NCBI RefSeq assembly: GCF_007991615.1
Contig: NZ_BJYR01000001.1
Location: 203,370-267,369, forward strand
DNA: 64,000 nucleotides
Reading direction: 5' to 3'
Source of the DNA: Novosphingobium sediminis
GTDB lineage: Bacteria > Pseudomonadota > Alphaproteobacteria > Sphingomonadales > Sphingomonadaceae
Each line of letters opens with the position of its first letter. The stretch's first letter is position 1. The notes beneath the pieces were generated by a model. It was not told the DNA's origin and did no database searches. It saw only the letters and a list, made by a program, of their open reading frames with translations. Made by a program: the position numbers and the translations under genes. This document shows positions 44,864-54,329 of this stretch, one piece after another.

Positions 44864-45467
44864 CGTCAAATGGGCCGAGCCGGGCGATCTGGCAGCTGTC
44901 GCAGCGCATATCACGCAGGTCGTTTCGCGGCCGGGGCCCAAGCGTCTGGCCTTTACCGGCGGCTCCACGCCGCCGCGCGTCTTTGCACTGCTGGCCGATC
45001 GCGGGCTCGACTGGTCCGAGGTGACCATCGCGCTGACCGACGATCGCCGCGTGCCTGACGACCACCCGGCAAGTAACTTCGGCAAGCTGCACGCGGCGCT
45101 GGGAGATTGCGGCGCGAAGTTCGAGCGGCTCGAGGAGGGCATGGACGTCGCGCCGTTCGATCTCGTGTGGCTCGGCATGGGGGAGGATGGCCATATCGCT
45201 TCGCTATTCCCGCACATGCAGGCCTTGATCCGTCCGGGGCCAAGCGTGATCGCCACCACGCCGATCCCCCTCCCGCCCGAAGCACCGTTTGACCGCCTTT
45301 CGCTCAACAAGCGGGCACTTAAGGCGACGCGGGAGATTATCCTCGTCATCACCGGCAATTCAAAGAAGGCGCTGGTCGAGCGCGTTCTCGCCGGTTCCGA
45401 CGCCTATCCGGTTTCGGATATCCTGCGCGGCTACGGGCCGCCCGTCACGATCTACTGGAGCGCCTGA
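44856..45467 (+). CDS. pgl: 6-phosphogluconolactonase
   Basis: The protein has 203 residues, somewhat short for the SOL/DevB family but complete. Motifs are [11 protein letters not shown] near residue 29, [16 protein letters not shown], and [15 protein letters not shown]. It hydrolyses the lactone made by Zwf. It overlaps zwf by 8 bases and shares one base with edd (TGATG), a tightly coupled operon. Confidence 0.9.
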   Translation: MTDVKWAEPGDLAAVAAHITQVVSRPGPKRLAFTGGSTPPRVFALLADRGLDWSEVTIALTDDRRVPDDHPASNFGKLHAALGDCGAKFERLEEGMDVAPFDLVWLGMGEDGHIASLFPHMQALIRPGPSVIATTPIPLPPEAPFDRLSLNKRALKATREIILVITGNSKKALVERVLAGSDAYPVSDILRGYGPPVTIYWSA

Positions 45468-47299
45468 TGCCCATCGACCTGCCCCTCAATCCGATTGTCG
45501 CCAAGGTTACGGACCGGATCATTGCCCGCTCGGCCCAGACGCGCGCGGCCTATCTCGACCTGATCGCCCGTGCGCGCGATGCCGGGGTGAACCGCGATGT
45601 GCTGTCCTGCGGCAATCTGGCGCATGGATTTGCCGCGGCGGGCGAGGACAAGATCGCGCTGCGTGACAACAAGAGCATCAATATCGGCGTAATCACCGCC
45701 TATAACGACATGCTCTCGGCGCATCAGCCCTATGGCCGCTATCCTGAGCAGATCAAGATTTTCGCCCGCGAAGTCGGCGCGACGGCGCAAGTCGCGGGCG
45801 GCGTTCCCGCCATGTGCGACGGTGTGACGCAGGGGCAGGCCTCGATGGAACTGTCGCTGTTCAGCCGCGACAATATCGCGATGGGCACGGCGGTCGGCCT
45901 CAGCCATGGCATGTATGAGGCAGCGCTGCTGCTGGGGATTTGCGACAAGATCGTGCCGGGCCTGCTGATCGGCAGCTTGCGTTTCGGCCACCTGCCGACG
46001 ATCCTCGTACCCGCCGGGCAGATGGCAACGGGCCTTGCCAACAAGGAAAAGCAGCGCATCCGCCAGCTCTATGCGGAGGGCAAGGTGGGCCGCGAGGAAC
46101 TCCTCGCCAGCGAAAGCGCGAGCTACCATTCGGCGGGCACCTGCACGTTTTATGGCACCGCCAATTCCAACCAGATGATGATGGAGATGATGGGGCTCCA
46201 CGTGCCGGGGGCGAGCTTCGTCCAGCCCGGTACGAAGCTGCGGCAGGAACTCACCCGCGCGGCCGTCCACCGCGTCTCGCAGATCACCTGGGAAGGCGAC
46301 GACTATCGTCCGCTCGGCCACTGCGTCGATGAAAAGGCCATCGTCAACGCGATCGTCGGCCTGCTGGCCACCGGCGGTTCGACCAACCATGTGATCCATC
46401 TTCCCGCCATCGCCCGCGCCGCAGGTGTGCAGATCGATTGGGACGACATGGACGAACTTTCGCGCGCCGTGCCGCTCATCGCCAGCATCTATCCCAATGG
46501 TTCGGGCGACGTGAACGGCTTCGCGGATGCGGGCGGCATGCCCTACGTGATCCGCGAACTGGTCGAAGCGGGGCTGGCGCATGGCGATATCCTGACCGTC
46601 TATGGCTCCTCGCTGCTCGAAGGCGCGCAGCAGCCGGTGCTCGACGGCGACGCGCTGCGCTGGGATCCGGCGCCGCGTGAGAGCCTCAACCCCGCCATGC
46701 TGCGCCCGGTGACGGAGCCGTTCCAGCCCGAAGGCGGTCTCCGCCTCGTGCAGGGCAATCTTGGCCGCGGTACGATCAAGGTCAGCGCCGTCGATCGCTC
46801 GCGCTGGACGATCGAAGCGCCGTGCCGGGTGTTCTCGGATCAGAACGATGTGCTCAAGGCGTTCAAGGCGGGCGAACTGGAGCGCGATGTGGTGGTCGTC
46901 GTGCGGTTCCAGGGGCCTGCGGCCAATGGCATGCCAGAATTGCACAAGCTCACGCCCTCGCTCGGCGTGCTGCAGGACCGGGGCTTCCGCGTTGCGCTGG
47001 TCACTGATGGCCGGATGTCGGGCGCCTCGGGCAAGGTGCCGGCTGCGATCCATGTTTCGCCAGAAGCCAAGAAGGGCGGTGCGCTGGCGCTGCTGAAGGA
47101 TGGCGACGTGGTGCGGGTCTGCGCTGAGACAGGCGAGCTTCTCGCACTGGTCGACGCTGCCGATTGGGCGGCGCGCACACCGGCGCAGGCGCCGGAGGAA
47201 GCCATCGGCGTCGGGCGCGAACTCTTTGCGATCATGCGTCACTTTGCCGATCCCGCCGAACGCGGTGGTTCGGCAATGCTGGCTGCCGGCGGGCTTTGA
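45467..47299 (+). CDS. edd: 6-phosphogluconate dehydratase
   Basis: The protein has 610 residues, the usual length for Edd. It has [23 protein letters not shown] with an iron-sulfur Cys, [12 protein letters not shown] and [12 protein letters not shown], all diagnostic for the IlvD/Edd family. It forms 2-keto-3-deoxy-6-phosphogluconate. The partner aldolase gene eda is not in this window. Confidence 0.93.
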   Translation: MPIDLPLNPIVAKVTDRIIARSAQTRAAYLDLIARARDAGVNRDVLSCGNLAHGFAAAGEDKIALRDNKSINIGVITAYNDMLSAHQPYGRYPEQIKIFAREVGATAQVAGGVPAMCDGVTQGQASMELSLFSRDNIAMGTAVGLSHGMYEAALLLGICDKIVPGLLIGSLRFGHLPTILVPAGQMATGLANKEKQRIRQLYAEGKVGREELLASESASYHSAGTCTFYGTANSNQMMMEMMGLHVPGASFVQPGTKLRQELTRAAVHRVSQITWEGDDYRPLGHCVDEKAIVNAIVGLLATGGSTNHVIHLPAIARAAGVQIDWDDMDELSRAVPLIASIYPNGSGDVNGFADAGGMPYVIRELVEAGLAHGDILTVYGSSLLEGAQQPVLDGDALRWDPAPRESLNPAMLRPVTEPFQPEGGLRLVQGNLGRGTIKVSAVDRSRWTIEAPCRVFSDQNDVLKAFKAGELERDVVVVVRFQGPAANGMPELHKLTPSLGVLQDRGFRVALVTDGRMSGASGKVPAAIHVSPEAKKGGALALLKDGDVVRVCAETGELLALVDAADWAARTPAQAPEEAIGVGRELFAIMRHFADPAERGGSAMLAAGGL

Positions 47300-47351
47300 G
47301 GGCAGTTTAGCGGCATCGGCTCGAGAGCCGGACCAACTGGGGGGAGAGCAC

Positions 47352-48317
47352 ATGCAACTGGTCGCGGTCGATATCGGCGGAACGCACGCGCGTTTTGCCA
47401 TGGCCGAAGTCGAAGCGGGGCGGGTGGTCTCGCTCGGCGAGGCGGTGACGCTCAAGACGGCGGATCACCCCAGCTTCCAGCTTGCGTGGGAGGAGTTTGC
47501 CCGGCTTTCCGGCGGCACCTTGCCGCACGCCGTGGCCATCGCCGTCGCAGGTCCGGTTGGCGGTGAAATCATCCGCTTCACGAACAATCCCTGGATCATT
47601 CGCCCCGCGCTGATCCCCGAAAAGCTTGGCGCGCCGGACTACGTCGTGGTCAACGATTTTGCCGCTGTTGCCCACGCCGTGGCGCAGGCCGATGCGGAGC
47701 ATTTCATCCACCTCTGCGGCCCGGAAACGGCGCTCCCGGAGGAAGGCACGATCAGCGTTGTCGGCCCCGGCACCGGCCTCGGAGTGGCGCAGCTCTGGCG
47801 CCAGCGTGGCGGTTATCACGTCCAGCCAACCGAGGGCGGGCACGTCGATTATGCACCGCTGGACAAAATCGAGGACGCCATTCTTGCGCGGCTGCGCGGC
47901 CGCTATCGCCGTGTTTCGGCAGAGCGCGTGGTGGCGGGCCCTGGCATCGTCGACATCTACGAGACGCTGGCCAGCATCGAGGGCCGCGCGATCGTTTCGC
48001 TTACCGACAAGGAGCTCTGGGCCCTTGGCACCTCGGGCGAAGACAGCCTTGCCGCCGCCGCGGTCGACCGTTTCTGCCTTTCGCTCGGCAGCGTGGCGGG
48101 CGATCTTGCGCTGGCCCACGGCGCCTCTGCGCTGGTCATGGCCGGCGGGCTCGGCCTGCGGATCAAGGATACGCTGGTGCGTTCGGGCTTTGCCGAGCGC
48201 TTCACCGCAAAGGGCCGGTTCGAGAGCCTGATGGCAGCGATGCCGGTCAAGCTCATCACGCACCCGCAGCCGGGACTGTTCGGCGCAGCGGCAGCTTTCG
48301 CGCAGGCCCATTCCTGA
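47352..48317 (+). CDS. glk: glucokinase
   Basis: The protein has 321 residues from ATG 47352 with a GGGGAGAG site. Motifs are VDIGGTHARFA near residue 6, AVAGPV, VVNDFAAVA and VVGPGTGLGVA, which are the Glk family ATP and glucose motifs. The frame is open for 84 codons upstream into edd but without family residues. It phosphorylates glucose released by the upstream glucosidases, linking them to zwf-pgl-edd. Confidence 0.92.
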   Translation: MQLVAVDIGGTHARFAMAEVEAGRVVSLGEAVTLKTADHPSFQLAWEEFARLSGGTLPHAVAIAVAGPVGGEIIRFTNNPWIIRPALIPEKLGAPDYVVVNDFAAVAHAVAQADAEHFIHLCGPETALPEEGTISVVGPGTGLGVAQLWRQRGGYHVQPTEGGHVDYAPLDKIEDAILARLRGRYRRVSAERVVAGPGIVDIYETLASIEGRAIVSLTDKELWALGTSGEDSLAAAAVDRFCLSLGSVAGDLALAHGASALVMAGGLGLRIKDTLVRSGFAERFTAKGRFESLMAAMPVKLITHPQPGLFGAAAAFAQAHS

Positions 48318-48383
48318 GGCTTGGCGGTTTTGTGAGGGCGGGCTGAACCTGCTTGCCAAGGCGGCGCGGCTGGCTTAGCCATG

Positions 48384-48405
48384 CCCTTAACCGAGCGATT
48401 AAGGG
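48384..48405 (+). promoter_or_regulatory. inverted repeat overlapping the ribosome site of the enoyl-CoA hydratase gene
   Basis: CCCTTAA (48384-48390) pairs with TTAAGGG (48399-48405) across an 8-base loop. The right arm includes the AAGGGA ribosome site of the gene starting at 48414. It could be a dimer operator or a translation-blocking hairpin. Confidence 0.45.
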
Positions 48406-48413
48406 AAAGAGCG

Positions 48414-49196
48414 ATGTCCTACGAAACGATCCGCGTCGAAAACGTCGGCAATGTCCGGCGCATCGTGCTCAACCGTCCTGAGCGTCTGAACGCCTGCCCG
48501 CCCAACATGGCGGTCGAGATCGGTGATGCGCTGTATGATCTTGAAGGCGCGCGCTGCGTGCTGATTACCGGCGAGGACCGGGCCTTCTGCTCGGGCGCAG
48601 ACCTTGCCGCAACCGGCAAGCGCAGCGTTGCGGGCGGCGCGGGCAGCTACAAGGCGCTGACCGAAAGCTACAACCCGATGATCGCGAAGCTCTCGCGCCT
48701 GTCCGTCCCGGTGGTCACCGCCGTGAACGGCCCTGCTGCGGGCGTTGGCTGCTCGATCGCGCTGATGGGCGATTTCGTGCTCGCGGCGAAGAGCGCTTAC
48801 TTCCTTCAGGCCTTCGTCAACATCGGCCTCGTGCCCGATGGCGGCTCGAGCTGGATCCTCCCGCGCCTGATCGGCAAGCCGCGCGCGCTGCAGATGATGA
48901 TGCTTGGTGAGCGCGTCGGCGCCGAGAAGGCCGAGGAATGGGGCATGATCTACAAGGCGGTCGACGATGCCGTGCTGGCCGATGAGGCGATGGCGTTGGC
49001 TGAACGGCTCGCCAATGGCCCGACCGTGGCGCTCGGCGTGATGCGCCAGAATGTTGCCCGCGCGCTGGAAACAGACCTCCCGGCTGCGCTGCTGATCGAA
49101 GCCGAAGGCCAGTGGAAGGCGGGCGACAGCAAGGATTCGCGCGAAGGCATCATGGCCTTCCTCGAAAAGCGCAAGGCAGACTTTAAGGGCCAATAA
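48414..49196 (+). CDS. enoyl-CoA hydratase/isomerase family protein
   Basis: The protein has 260 residues from ATG 48414, with AAGGGAAAG upstream. The crotonase fold shows NRPERLNACPPNM, the oxyanion segment DRAFCSGADLAA and AAGVGCSIALMGDF, and GLVPDGGSSWILPRL. The position of the usual second catalytic Glu is occupied by Asp-Gly in PDGGS, as in PaaG-like isomerases. Substrate is unknown. It shares one base with the next gene (TAATG). Confidence 0.85.
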   Translation: MSYETIRVENVGNVRRIVLNRPERLNACPPNMAVEIGDALYDLEGARCVLITGEDRAFCSGADLAATGKRSVAGGAGSYKALTESYNPMIAKLSRLSVPVVTAVNGPAAGVGCSIALMGDFVLAAKSAYFLQAFVNIGLVPDGGSSWILPRLIGKPRALQMMMLGERVGAEKAEEWGMIYKAVDDAVLADEAMALAERLANGPTVALGVMRQNVARALETDLPAALLIEAEGQWKAGDSKDSREGIMAFLEKRKADFKGQ

Positions 49197-49567
49197 TGCA
49201 TCTCGAACACGATCCTGCGGCCCCTACGGCAGACCTCATCGGCTTTGACGATTTCCTCAAGGTCGATATCCGCATGGGCACGATCGTGAGCGCCGAGCCC
49301 TATCCCGAAGCGCGCAAGCCCAGCCTGAAGCTCGCCATCGACTTCGGGCCGGGCATCGGCGTAAAGCGTTCAAGCGCGCAGATCGCCGCGCTTTATATGC
49401 CCGAGGAACTTGTCGGCCGGCAGGTGGCGGCAGTGGTCAATTTTCCGCCGCGCCAGATCGGCAAGTTCATGTCCGAAGTGCTGACCGTGGGCTTTCCGGA
49501 CGAGGGAGGCCGGGTGGTGCTCTTCACGCCCGACGGCAAGGTGCCCAACGGCGCGCGGCTGTTCTAG
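49196..49567 (+). CDS. CsaA-like tRNA-binding domain protein
   Basis: The protein has 123 residues. The OB-fold of the tRNA_bind family has FLKVDIRMGTIVSAEPYPEA, YMPEELVGRQVAAVVNFPPR and the FMSEVLTVGF strand. CsaA proteins bind tRNA and were described as export chaperones. It is coupled to the enoyl-CoA hydratase gene and converges with aroB with a 4-base overlap of ends. Confidence 0.85.
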   Translation: MHLEHDPAAPTADLIGFDDFLKVDIRMGTIVSAEPYPEARKPSLKLAIDFGPGIGVKRSSAQIAALYMPEELVGRQVAAVVNFPPRQIGKFMSEVLTVGFPDEGGRVVLFTPDGKVPNGARLF

Positions 49568-50673
49568 CCCCGCGCCAGTTCCGCATCGAGAAACGCGGCG
49601 ACATCTGCCAGTTCCACGTCCTTGGCGAGGAACGTTTCGCCAATCCCGCGCATGAGCAGGAAGGGCAGGGTGCCCGCGTCCATCTTCTTGTCGTGCAGCA
49701 TGTGCGCAGTGAGCTTGGCGCCGTCCGCGTCCATGCCGAGCGCGGCAATCGAAGCAGGCAGGCCTGCCGCTGCGATATGCGCGGCCACGCGTTCCGCGTC
49801 CTGCCCGTTCATCAGACCGCGCCGCACTGAATATCGCGCGGCCAGAACCATCCCGAGTGCAACGCCCTCGCCGTGGAGCAGTCGGTCCGAAAAGCCCGTC
49901 TCGGCCTCAAGCGCATGGCCGAAGGTGTGGCCGAGATTGAGCAGCGCGCGCAGGCCGAGCGTTTCCTTCTCGTCCGCTGCCACGATCCGCGCCTTGGCTT
50001 CGACGCTCTTCGCAATCGCATGTTCGCGCGCCGCCGCTTCGCCCGCCAGCAGGTCAGAGCCATGGGCCTCGCACCACGCGAAGAACTCGGCATCGTCGAT
50101 CAGGCCATACTTCACGACTTCGGCATAGCCCGCCCGCGTCTCGCGCGGCGGGAGTGTGTCGAGCGCCAGCGGGTCGGCCAGCACCAGCACCGGCTGATGG
50201 AATGCGCCGACGAGGTTCTTGCCCGCCGCAGTGTTGATCGCGGTCTTTCCTCCCACGCTCGAATCGACCTGAGCGAGCAGTGTCGTCGGCATCTGGATGA
50301 AACCGCAGCCGCGCTTCACCATCGAAGCAGCAAAGCCGGTGAGATCGCCGATCACGCCGCCGCCCAGCGCAATCACGCTGTCCTTGCGTTCGACACCCTG
50401 TTCGAGCAGCCATTCGGCCGTCCTCGCGAGATTTTCCCAGCTTTTAGTCGACTCGCCCGCGGGCAACACGAGCCATTCGCTGGCGATGCCCTCGGCTGCA
50501 AGCGAGCCTTCCACCGTTTCGCGCCATGCCGCAGCAACCCGCTCATCGGTCACCACCGCCACCTTGCCGCCGCGGATGAACGGGCGGCAGTGCTTGCCTG
50601 CGGCGGCGAGCAGCCCGGCCTCGATCCGCACCTCATAGGGCGCGCCGGCGATATTGACGGGGATCACAGCCAT
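49564..50673 (-). CDS. aroB: 3-dehydroquinate synthase
   Basis: The protein has 369 residues. It has ALGGGVIGDLTGFAASMVKRG, PTTLLAQVDSSVGGKTAIN, the metal-binding Glu in AGYAEVVKYGL and His residues in LNLGHTFGHALE, all typical of AroB. It forms dehydroquinate in the shikimate pathway. The start overlaps the end of aroK by 10 bases. Confidence 0.95.
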   Translation of the reverse strand: MAVIPVNIAGAPYEVRIEAGLLAAAGKHCRPFIRGGKVAVVTDERVAAAWRETVEGSLAAEGIASEWLVLPAGESTKSWENLARTAEWLLEQGVERKDSVIALGGGVIGDLTGFAASMVKRGCGFIQMPTTLLAQVDSSVGGKTAINTAAGKNLVGAFHQPVLVLADPLALDTLPPRETRAGYAEVVKYGLIDDAEFFAWCEAHGSDLLAGEAAAREHAIAKSVEAKARIVAADEKETLGLRALLNLGHTFGHALEAETGFSDRLLHGEGVALGMVLAARYSVRRGLMNGQDAERVAAHIAAAGLPASIAALGMDADGAKLTAHMLHDKKMDAGTLPFLLMRGIGETFLAKDVELADVAAFLDAELARG

Positions 50674-51257
50674 GCGTCGATTGCCTTCAGGATGGTCATC
50701 GCGGTCGCCTGGTGGGGTTGGTTGCCGCTTTTTACGTGGATGGGCGCCTGCGCATAGGCGGGGCCGCGCTCGTCCTTGAGTCGTGTCAGGATCTCACGCG
50801 GGTTGCCGTTCCTGAGCAGCGGCCGGTTGCCCTTGCGTCCGACGCGCGCGACGAGCGTGTCGATATCGCTGTCTAGCCATACGGCAATGGCGCGCTTCAG
50901 GATCAGCGCGCGGGTTTCGGGATCGACGAAGGCGCCGCCACCAGTTGCCAGCACGCGCCGCTCGGGCGCGCCATCCTCGCCTACAAGCCGCGCGATTACG
51001 CGCCGTTCGCCGCTGCGGAAATACGGTTCGCCGAACTGCGTGAAGATTTCGGGGATCGACATCTGCGCGGCCTTCTCGATCTCCTCGTCGGCATCGCAGA
51101 ACGGCACGTTCAGCATCGCGGCAAGCCGGCGGCCCACCGTGGTCTTGCCGACACCCATCATCCCCACCAGCACGATCGGACGATCGATACGAGCTGCCAG
51201 CCGCTGGATCGCGGTATTGGGTGAGGCAGGCCCAGAGGCGTTATCGTCGTGCTCCAT
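50664..51257 (-). CDS. aroK: shikimate kinase
   Basis: The protein has 197 residues from ATG 51257; the frame is open for 22 more codons without family sequence. The P-loop GMMGVGKTT is at residues 32-40, the substrate motif CDADEEIEK and LATGGGAFVDP follow, and GNRPLLR forms the lid. It phosphorylates shikimate upstream of chorismate. aroK then aroB is a common gene order in alphaproteobacteria. Confidence 0.93.
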   Translation of the reverse strand: MEHDDNASGPASPNTAIQRLAARIDRPIVLVGMMGVGKTTVGRRLAAMLNVPFCDADEEIEKAAQMSIPEIFTQFGEPYFRSGERRVIARLVGEDGAPERRVLATGGGAFVDPETRALILKRAIAVWLDSDIDTLVARVGRKGNRPLLRNGNPREILTRLKDERGPAYAQAPIHVKSGNQPHQATAMTILKAIDAWL

Positions 51258-51350
51258 TGCCGCGCCGCCTATAGTTGCGCTAGTGCCCAGTGCAAGAGCC
51301 GTGGCCCTGTGCTGAAAGCGCATGGAGCAAGCGGCCGCGGGAGCTTCTTG

Positions 51351-51491
51351 GTGAAGGCACGAATTCTGGCAATCTGCATCCTCTTGGTGGTGGTGGCAAT
51401 ATTGGCATTGGCTTGGATCATGGGGGATACGCAGCAGACCCGCTGGATCGAGACCCCCGTCGCGGCACCGAGCGGGAAGGCCGCCGCATGA
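51351..51491 (+). CDS. 46-residue single-pass membrane protein
   Basis: The small protein starts at GTG 51351 with GGGAG seven bases upstream. It is MKARILAICILLVVVAILAL followed by a polar tail. One transmembrane helix spans about residues 5-23. Its stop overlaps the start of the next gene (ATGA), showing translational coupling. I do not recognise a family. It may be a membrane anchor or partner for the exported downstream protein. Confidence 0.6.
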   Translation: MKARILAICILLVVVAILALAWIMGDTQQTRWIETPVAAPSGKAAA

Positions 51492-53377
51492 CGATTGGCC
51501 GGGTCCGCCTTGTTGCGCTGACGTGCGCTGCGGTCGGCGCGCTATCGGCGATTGCCGTTACCGCGCAGGAATCGCTGCTTCCACCTGGTTTTGACGACAA
51601 GCCCGCCGCTCCGGCGCGAAAGGCCCCGGTGCCGCCGCGCGCCCCGGCGAGCAGTGCGCCGGCCCCCGCCAAGCCATCCGCCCCGAGCGTGGTGACGGTA
51701 CAGCGCCCCGCGTCGTCTCCGACGCCGCAAGTGGTAGCAGTCCCGCAGGTCCAACAGGTGCCAGGTGCGCCTGCGCCATCGGTTCCGGTGGCGGCAGACA
51801 GCCTCGCCAACATCGACCCTGCCTTGATCGACCAGTTGATCGCCAGCGCAAAGCCGCGAGCGGATATTCCCCCGCAGGCGCAGCGCAGCCTTTCGCGGGT
51901 CGGGTTCTTCGATCAGGCGGATGGCGGCTTCCCTGCCGTCTCCAGCCACTATCTCAATGGTTCGTTCGTGGCCGGATTGCTCACCCAGATGCGCGGCGAT
52001 CTCGTTTCGCGCTGGGGGCATATCCTGCTGCGCCGTGCGCTGGCGAGCCGGCTTGATACGCCTGTCGGCATGAACGGCGCGGATTGGGCGGCGCTGCGGG
52101 CGCAAGTGCTGCTGCGCATGGGCGAGGCCGATGCCGCGCGCGCCATGGTGCAGGAAGTCGATAGTGGGTTCTATACCAAGACGCTGGAAGACGCCGCGAT
52201 GGGCAGCTTCCTTGCCACGGCCGATCCGGTGGGCCTTTGCCCGATCACCGCGCTGACCGCCGCTGGCCGTCCGGGCTGGGATTGGACCCTGACCCGCGCA
52301 ATCTGCACCGCGTTCACCGGCGGCGAAGGCGCGCCCGCGCTTGCCGTGCTCGACAACGCCATGCGCAAGGGCGTGGCGCCCAAGATCGACATCCTGCTGG
52401 CGCAGAAGTTTGCGGGGGCGGCGAGCCAAGGACACCGCGCAGTTAAGATCGAGTGGGCGGGCGTGGACAGCCTCACGCCGTGGCGTACCGGCCTTGCTCT
52501 TGCGACCGGACTCGAGCCGCCCGAAGCGCTGCGCAAGCAGGCGGGCGCAGCCTATGCGGTGCTGGCCGTCCGTGCGCCGATGCTGCCGCTCACAGCCCGC
52601 GCTGAGGCTGCCGATATCGCTGCCGAGCGAGGCATTATCTCCGCCGCCGCAATGGTTGATCTCTACAGCGAGATCCACGCGCTCGATGAGCCTGACAAGA
52701 CATGGGGGCCGCTCGCCGATACGCTGCGCAGCGCCTACCTTGCCGCCGATGTGGCGGACCGCCTTTCCGCCATCCGCAGCTTGTGGGGCGATGCAAGCGA
52801 TCCGGACCGCGCCTATTCGCGCCTTGTCCTCACGGCCTATGCATCTGCGCGGGTCACGCCGAGTGCCGATCTTTCGGGCGATGCCAAGGGGCTGATCGCC
52901 TCAATGCTGACGGCGGGCCTCGATCGCAACGCAGCGCGCTGGGCGAGCGTCGTGCCGGCAGGCAGCGAGGCCTGGGGCTTGATCGCTCTGGCGGCGCCGG
53001 CCAAGTCTGCCGCGATCAGCGCCGATACGCTGGGGACGTTCCAGTCCGGCGATACGAGCACTGGCGGCCTGCGCTCGCGCTTCCTGCTGGCGGGGCTGAT
53101 GGGGCTGGGCCGGGTCGATCCCGGAACCGCGCGCCGTGTTGCCGATGATCTGAAGCTCGATCTGGCGCGCGAAACGCGGTGGACCCGCGCCATCGATGCC
53201 GCCGCTGCTTCGGAAAATCCGGTGCTGGTGGCCTTGCTCGCGGGGTTTGGCATGCAGGGCAGTGGTTGGGACAAGATGACCCCGCTGCACCTCTACCATA
53301 TCGTTGCGGCGCTGCGGCGGGTCGGGCTGGAAGGCGAGGCGCGGATGATCGCGGCGGAGGCCGTGGCGCGGGTCTGA
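51488..53377 (+). CDS. large exported protein of unknown function (Pro/Ala-rich linker)
   Basis: The protein has 629 residues from ATG 51488. A signal peptide ends near AIAVTAQ. Residues of about 30-100 are rich in Pro, Ala and Val and look disordered. The rest is mostly helical with repeats rich in Ala and Leu, resembling a TPR-like solenoid, but I cannot assign a family. The genes around it (aroK, xer, accA) suggest a conserved sphingomonad neighbourhood. An envelope scaffold function is possible but not shown. Confidence 0.6.
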   Translation: MTIGRVRLVALTCAAVGALSAIAVTAQESLLPPGFDDKPAAPARKAPVPPRAPASSAPAPAKPSAPSVVTVQRPASSPTPQVVAVPQVQQVPGAPAPSVPVAADSLANIDPALIDQLIASAKPRADIPPQAQRSLSRVGFFDQADGGFPAVSSHYLNGSFVAGLLTQMRGDLVSRWGHILLRRALASRLDTPVGMNGADWAALRAQVLLRMGEADAARAMVQEVDSGFYTKTLEDAAMGSFLATADPVGLCPITALTAAGRPGWDWTLTRAICTAFTGGEGAPALAVLDNAMRKGVAPKIDILLAQKFAGAASQGHRAVKIEWAGVDSLTPWRTGLALATGLEPPEALRKQAGAAYAVLAVRAPMLPLTARAEAADIAAERGIISAAAMVDLYSEIHALDEPDKTWGPLADTLRSAYLAADVADRLSAIRSLWGDASDPDRAYSRLVLTAYASARVTPSADLSGDAKGLIASMLTAGLDRNAARWASVVPAGSEAWGLIALAAPAKSAAISADTLGTFQSGDTSTGGLRSRFLLAGLMGLGRVDPGTARRVADDLKLDLARETRWTRAIDAAAASENPVLVALLAGFGMQGSGWDKMTPLHLYHIVAALRRVGLEGEARMIAAEAVARV

Positions 53378-53383
53378 CAGGCG

Positions 53384-54319
53384 ATGGCGCCGGATCCCCT
53401 GCGCGATCCTATCGAGGCCTTTCTCGCGATGTTGGCCGCTGAGCGCGGTGCCGCGGCCAATACTCTGGCGGCTTATGGCCGCGATCTCAGGGCAGCGCGC
53501 GAGGAAATCGGCGATCTGGTAACGGCAGACAGCGAAGCGTTGGCCAGCCTGGCCGAGGCCTGGCGCGAACTTGCGCCTTCCAGCCTCGCCCGAAAATCCT
53601 CGGCCCTCCGCCAGTTCTTCGGTTTCCTTGCCGATGAAGGCCTGCGCAGCGATGATCCGTCCGCCGCGCTCCCGCGTCCGCGCACTCGTCGCCCGCTGCC
53701 GCGCCTGCTGGGGCATGGCGAGATCGGCGCGCTGTTTGCGCTCGCCGAAACCGAAGCGGCAGCAGGGGAGGGCGCCCGGATGCTCGCGCTGCTCGAACTT
53801 CTCTATGGCTCGGGCCTGCGCGCTACGGAACTCGTCTCGCTGCCATTGGCTTCGGTGCCACGCGATGCCCCGTTCCTGATGATTACCGGCAAAGGCGGGC
53901 AGCAGCGCATGGTTCCCGTCAGCGCACGGGCGAGCGCTGCTTTGGCGGGCTGGTTGGCGCTGCGGCCCAAAGGCGGGCGCTGGGTGTTCCCCAGTCCGCG
54001 AGGCGGCCACCTGACGCGGGTGCGCCTGTTCCAGTTGTTGCGCGATCTGGCGGGGAGGGCCGGGCTCGATCCCGAGAAGGTGAGTCCGCACGTCCTGCGC
54101 CATGCTTTTGCCACGCACCTCCTTGAAGGCGGGGCGGACCTGCGCGTGCTGCAGACCCTCCTTGGTCATGCCGATATCGCGACAACGCAGATCTACACCC
54201 ACGTCGATGCGGCGCGCCTCGTTGCGCTTGTGAATAGCCGCCATCCGCTGGGGTCTGCGCGGGTGGGAAGGGGGCAAAACCCCGCGCCAGAGGTTGACCA
54301 AGCGGCGCGCCAGTCCTAG
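53384..54319 (+). CDS. xerD: tyrosine recombinase XerC/XerD
   Basis: The protein has 311 residues. The N-terminal SAM-like core-binding domain is at about 10-95. Catalytic residues visible are Arg146 (GSGLRATEL), Lys170 (TGKGG), His236 and Arg239 (PHVLRHAFA), His262 (GHADI) and Tyr271 (TQIYTHV). The full set and length match chromosome dimer resolution recombinases rather than a phage integrase. Whether it is XerC or XerD is not certain; XerD is slightly favoured. It lies 6 bases after the unknown exported protein gene. Confidence 0.8.
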   Translation: MAPDPLRDPIEAFLAMLAAERGAAANTLAAYGRDLRAAREEIGDLVTADSEALASLAEAWRELAPSSLARKSSALRQFFGFLADEGLRSDDPSAALPRPRTRRPLPRLLGHGEIGALFALAETEAAAGEGARMLALLELLYGSGLRATELVSLPLASVPRDAPFLMITGKGGQQRMVPVSARASAALAGWLALRPKGGRWVFPSPRGGHLTRVRLFQLLRDLAGRAGLDPEKVSPHVLRHAFATHLLEGGADLRVLQTLLGHADIATTQIYTHVDAARLVALVNSRHPLGSARVGRGQNPAPEVDQAARQS

Positions 54320-54329
54320 CGCGGCGCGG

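Noticed and set aside
53384..54319. Tyrosine recombinase as a sign of an integrated element
   Set aside because: Its length, catalytic set and housekeeping neighbours fit XerC/XerD. No attachment repeats or phage genes were seen around it.
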